From Streptosporangium violaceochromogenes (GTDB lineage Bacteria > Actinomycetota > Actinomycetes > Streptosporangiales > Streptosporangiaceae): a DNA stretch of 64,000 bases. Below the pieces are notes generated by a model, which made no database searches, had not been told where the DNA came from, and saw only the letters and a list, made by a program, of their open reading frames with translations. Where the stretch lies: the NCBI RefSeq assembly GCF_014654615.1, contig NZ_BNBB01000019.1:36581-100580 (forward strand), read 5' to 3'. The translations under genes were made by a program, and so were the position numbers. Within the stretch, counting starts at the first letter, position 1, and each line of letters begins with the position of its first letter. Of this stretch, positions 61,905-64,000 are shown one piece after another.

Positions 61905-63581
61905 ATGAACGACACCGGGAACGCGCCGAACCCGGCGAGCCCCCCGCCCGGCTCGCCGCCCTTCCCGTCCTCCGGCGACAGGGGGACGCTCCGGCGCGGC
62001 GACGAGGGCCGCATGCTCACCGGGGTCTGCGCGGGCCTGGGCCGCCACGCCGGGATCGACCCGGTGGTGTTCCGTGTCGGCTTCGCGGTGCTGGTGCTGG
62101 GGTCGGGCATCGGCGTCATGCTCTACATCGCGGCCTTTCTGCTCATGCGGGAGAGCAACGGCGGTCCCGGATACATCGAGCAGTGGACCCGGCGCGACTT
62201 CGACGGCGAGACCGTACTGGCCCTGCTGTCCGGCGTCTTCGCCCTCGGCCTGGTCATCAACCTCTCCTCCGACGGCATCGGCACAGGCACGGTCGTGGTC
62301 GGCACGCTGTTCGCCATCGCCCTGCTCACCGCCCACGCGCGCGGCGTCGACCTGCTGGCCGTGACGCGCTCGCTGCCCGACCGGCTGCGCGGACGCCGTC
62401 CCTCCTCCCCGCCGCCGGTCTTCTCCTCCGCCCGCGGAGGGGCGCCAGGCTTCTCCCCGGTCCCCGGGACGCCCGCGTGGTCCTCTCCGGCCGCTCCACC
62501 CGCCGAGCCGCCCGCCGCCCCCGCTTCTCCCCCTCCCGCCGCGCCCGTGCCCGGCGAGGCCGCCTCCGGGGCGCCCGCACCCGAGACGCCCGAGGCCCCC
62601 GGCCCCCTCGCCTCCGGCACGAGCGGCACCGCCGGGCCCGGCGCGTCCCCGGCGCGCGCCCGTCCGGCCGCCGAGGACGGGCCGGTCACCGGAGTGCGGG
62701 CCGAGACGCCCATCGGGCCGCCCACAGGGCCGTCCGTCGGGCCGTCCGCGGCCCCGCCGCCCCCGCCCGGCACGCCCCCCGGGCGACCGCCCCTGGCTCC
62801 CACCGCCGGGCCGTACCCCGTGGGAGTGGGGTCGTTCGACTCGTCCGGTGAGCCGTTCTCGCCCTACGGCCCCTACCGGCCCCTGGACCCCCGCAGGCGG
62901 CAGCAGCCGTACGCCCCCTACCCCCTTCCCGGGTACGGCCCACCGGTCGAGAGGGCCCCCCGAAAAGAGCGGCCCAGATCGTTCGTCGGGGCCGTGACCC
63001 TGTTCCTGGCCATGATCGTCGGAGGAATCGTCGTGGCGATCCAGTCCACATCCGGGTCCGTCAACATGACGGTCGCCGGCGGCGCGATGCTCGTCACCAT
63101 CGGGGCCGGGCTCCTGGTCGCCACCTGGTTCGGCCGGGGTGCCGGCCTGGTCGCGGTGGGCACCGTCGTCGCGCTCGCCCTGATCGCGGGATCCACGCTG
63201 AGCGGCATGCCGAAGAAGTTCGGCACCTACCACTGGGATCCGGTCAAACCGTCGGAGGTGGCCCCGAGCTACGCCGTCGGCATCGGCGAGGGCACCCTCG
63301 ACCTGAGCGAGCTGCCGCTGCCCCCGGGCTCCCGGACCGCCCTTGAGGTGTCGGTGTCGGTCGGCGAGATCAGGGTGATCCTGCCGCCCACCGCCCGTGC
63401 CGAGGTCAGCGCGTACACCAAGCTCGGCGACGTCAAGATCGACCACTCCGTCAAGGGAGGCGCCGACGTCCGCCACAGCAAGACGCTGGAGCCCGAACTG
63501 CCCCCGAAGGGCGAGGCGGCGACGATCGTTCTGAACCTCAGGGCAGGCATCGGGGACATCGAGGTGCGCCGTGCGGCCTGA
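61905..63581 (+). CDS. PspC domain / LiaF-like membrane protein
   Basis: A 558-residue protein. Residues 28-85 are a PspC domain (RMLTGVCAGLGRHAGIDPVV). A membrane segment and a loop come next, then two more helices (about 105-140). Residues 165-355 form a long Pro/Ala/Gly-rich disordered linker. Three helices follow (about 362-430). The C-terminal domain (about 450-558), with VSVGEIRVILPPTARAEV and GIGDIEVRR, resembles the LiaF/VraT-like beta-helix end. ATG 61905 is used, although an ATG 12 codons earlier exists. Facing a PspC-type kinase, it may be an accessory sensor of envelope stress. Confidence 0.88.
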   Translation: MNDTGNAPNPASPPPGSPPFPSSGDRGTLRRGDEGRMLTGVCAGLGRHAGIDPVVFRVGFAVLVLGSGIGVMLYIAAFLLMRESNGGPGYIEQWTRRDFDGETVLALLSGVFALGLVINLSSDGIGTGTVVVGTLFAIALLTAHARGVDLLAVTRSLPDRLRGRRPSSPPPVFSSARGGAPGFSPVPGTPAWSSPAAPPAEPPAAPASPPPAAPVPGEAASGAPAPETPEAPGPLASGTSGTAGPGASPARARPAAEDGPVTGVRAETPIGPPTGPSVGPSAAPPPPPGTPPGRPPLAPTAGPYPVGVGSFDSSGEPFSPYGPYRPLDPRRRQQPYAPYPLPGYGPPVERAPRKERPRSFVGAVTLFLAMIVGGIVVAIQSTSGSVNMTVAGGAMLVTIGAGLLVATWFGRGAGLVAVGTVVALALIAGSTLSGMPKKFGTYHWDPVKPSEVAPSYAVGIGEGTLDLSELPLPPGSRTALEVSVSVGEIRVILPPTARAEVSAYTKLGDVKIDHSVKGGADVRHSKTLEPELPPKGEAATIVLNLRAGIGDIEVRRAA

Positions 63582-63804
63582 GAACGGCGGAGTCCGCCGA
63601 GGCCCGCACCGCACCGACTGGATGGCCCTGCTCAGCGGCCTGCTGTTCATCGGCACCGGGGTCGTCTTCATCACCCGGCCCGGCATCGAGCCGGTGTTCA
63701 TGCTCCCGGTCGTCCTGGGGGGCCTGGGCCTGGCGGGCACGATCGCCATCCTCGCCCGCGCGATCCGGCGCCAGGACCGCCCCGGAGGCCGTTCACACGG
63801 GTGA
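63571..63804 (+). CDS. Small membrane protein downstream of the PspC protein
   Basis: A 77-residue protein with two membrane helices (about 18-33 and 44-64) and a basic end. Its GTG overlaps the end of the PspC protein gene by 11 bases, indicating translational coupling. It is probably a partner in the same envelope stress response; no domain name is known to me. Confidence 0.75.
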   Translation: MRPENGGVRRGPHRTDWMALLSGLLFIGTGVVFITRPGIEPVFMLPVVLGGLGLAGTIAILARAIRRQDRPGGRSHG

Positions 63805-63823
63805 TCGGCCTTTTGAGGATCCT

Positions 63824-64000
63824 TCAACAAGTTCCAGCCAGGAATCCCGGCCGTTCAGGGCCGGGAGGAATGGCTTCCCTGCCCCCGCCCGGGCGTTTCT
63901 GGTTCTCGATGTACTCGGGGTTGACATCCTCCCCCGCCTGAAGGCGGGGGATTCCTGCGGTCACCCGCAGGGTTTCCTGCTTCACCGCCGGCCGCCCGCC
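63824..64000 (-). CDS. TnpB/OrfB transposon-encoded RNA-guided nuclease, C-terminal fragment
   Basis: The frame is open to the right edge; 58 codons and a stop are visible. It reads PAVKQETLRVTAGIPRLQAG and continues through the hairpin region, the kind of C-terminal tail seen in actinobacterial TnpB proteins of IS200/IS605 elements, where the gene end and the RNA scaffold overlap. TnpB cuts DNA guided by an RNA made from the element's right end. The catalytic domain lies outside the window. It may be intact or a remnant; this cannot be judged here. Confidence 0.65.
   Translation of the reverse strand, partial: GGRPAVKQETLRVTAGIPRLQAGEDVNPEYIENQKRPGGGREAIPPGPERPGFLAGTC
63842..63971 (-). mobile_element. 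Right end of an IS200/IS605-family element with terminal hairpins
   Basis: On the minus strand, a stem CCTGCGG/CCGCAGG (63954-63971) is followed by CCCCCGCC/GGCGGGGG with TTCA in the loop (63931-63950) and then GAGGATGTCAA, the typical actinobacterial IS605-type end that also forms the 3' part of the omega RNA scaffold. A second related hairpin, TCCCGGCC/GGCCGGGA (63845-63866), has the opposite orientation, as if another end of the same family had joined. No transposase gene tnpA is visible. Confidence 0.65.

Overview
The window is high-GC DNA (around 70% by eye) with the gene content of an actinobacterium, most likely an order Streptosporangiales soil organism such as Streptosporangium or Nonomuraea. 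Support comes from an ESX/type VII secretion fragment with a WXG100 protein, a WhiB regulator, a DUF3017 protein, a small SCO4848-type membrane protein beside a D,D-carboxypeptidase, frequent GTG/TTG starts, and a gene order that, as far as I can recall, follows the conserved chromosomal core of Streptomyces coelicolor (roughly SCO4790 to SCO4920) and the deoD-pmmB-add-deoA-cdd region of Mycobacterium. The genus is an inference; no rRNA or other marker is present.

Layout. 1-1710: end of an FtsK-like ESX ATPase and a convergent WXG100 gene. 2173-3930: biotin carboxylase/biotin carrier subunit of an acyl-CoA carboxylase. 4079-6812: two membrane proteins with different outer parts (Gly-rich-tailed and pentapeptide-repeat) that share one cytosolic helical domain; this is the least explained pair in the window. 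6990-9774: small accessory genes (VOC, SRPBCC, SH3-like, alpha/beta hydrolase). 9793-25550: a metabolic core of flavoprotein reductase, gamma-glutamylcyclotransferase, purine nucleoside phosphorylase, sugar-phosphate mutase, adenosine deaminase, thymidine phosphorylase, cytidine deaminase, a complete BMP-type nucleoside ABC importer and an M20 amidohydrolase. Together these take up nucleosides, deaminate and cleave them, and pass pentose phosphate to central metabolism.

26040-34380: a PGM1-like ATP-grasp peptide ligase, cell-envelope genes (carboxypeptidase, YihY, CBS/CorC-type protein), trpS, galE and a DUF11 secreted protein. 34540-52151: a central-carbon and one-carbon/purine block (mdh, icd, citrate synthase, folD, purH, purN, sucD, sucC, cobalamin-binding mutase subunit). 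Signalling genes lie inside it: a receptor kinase whose outer domain resembles a solute-binding protein, a sigma-region-4-like transmembrane beta-propeller protein, and an FHA-HTH protein.

52545-63804: two tandem secreted paralogues with strong inverted repeats upstream, the PcrA/UvrD helicase, a PIG-L deacetylase, a FetB-like permease, a CPBP protease, a WhiB regulator and a PspC-type sensor kinase/response regulator divergent from a PspC/LiaF-like protein. 63824-64000: the C-terminus of a TnpB (IS200/IS605-type) gene running off the right edge, with its terminal hairpins. I found no tRNA, rRNA or CRISPR array.
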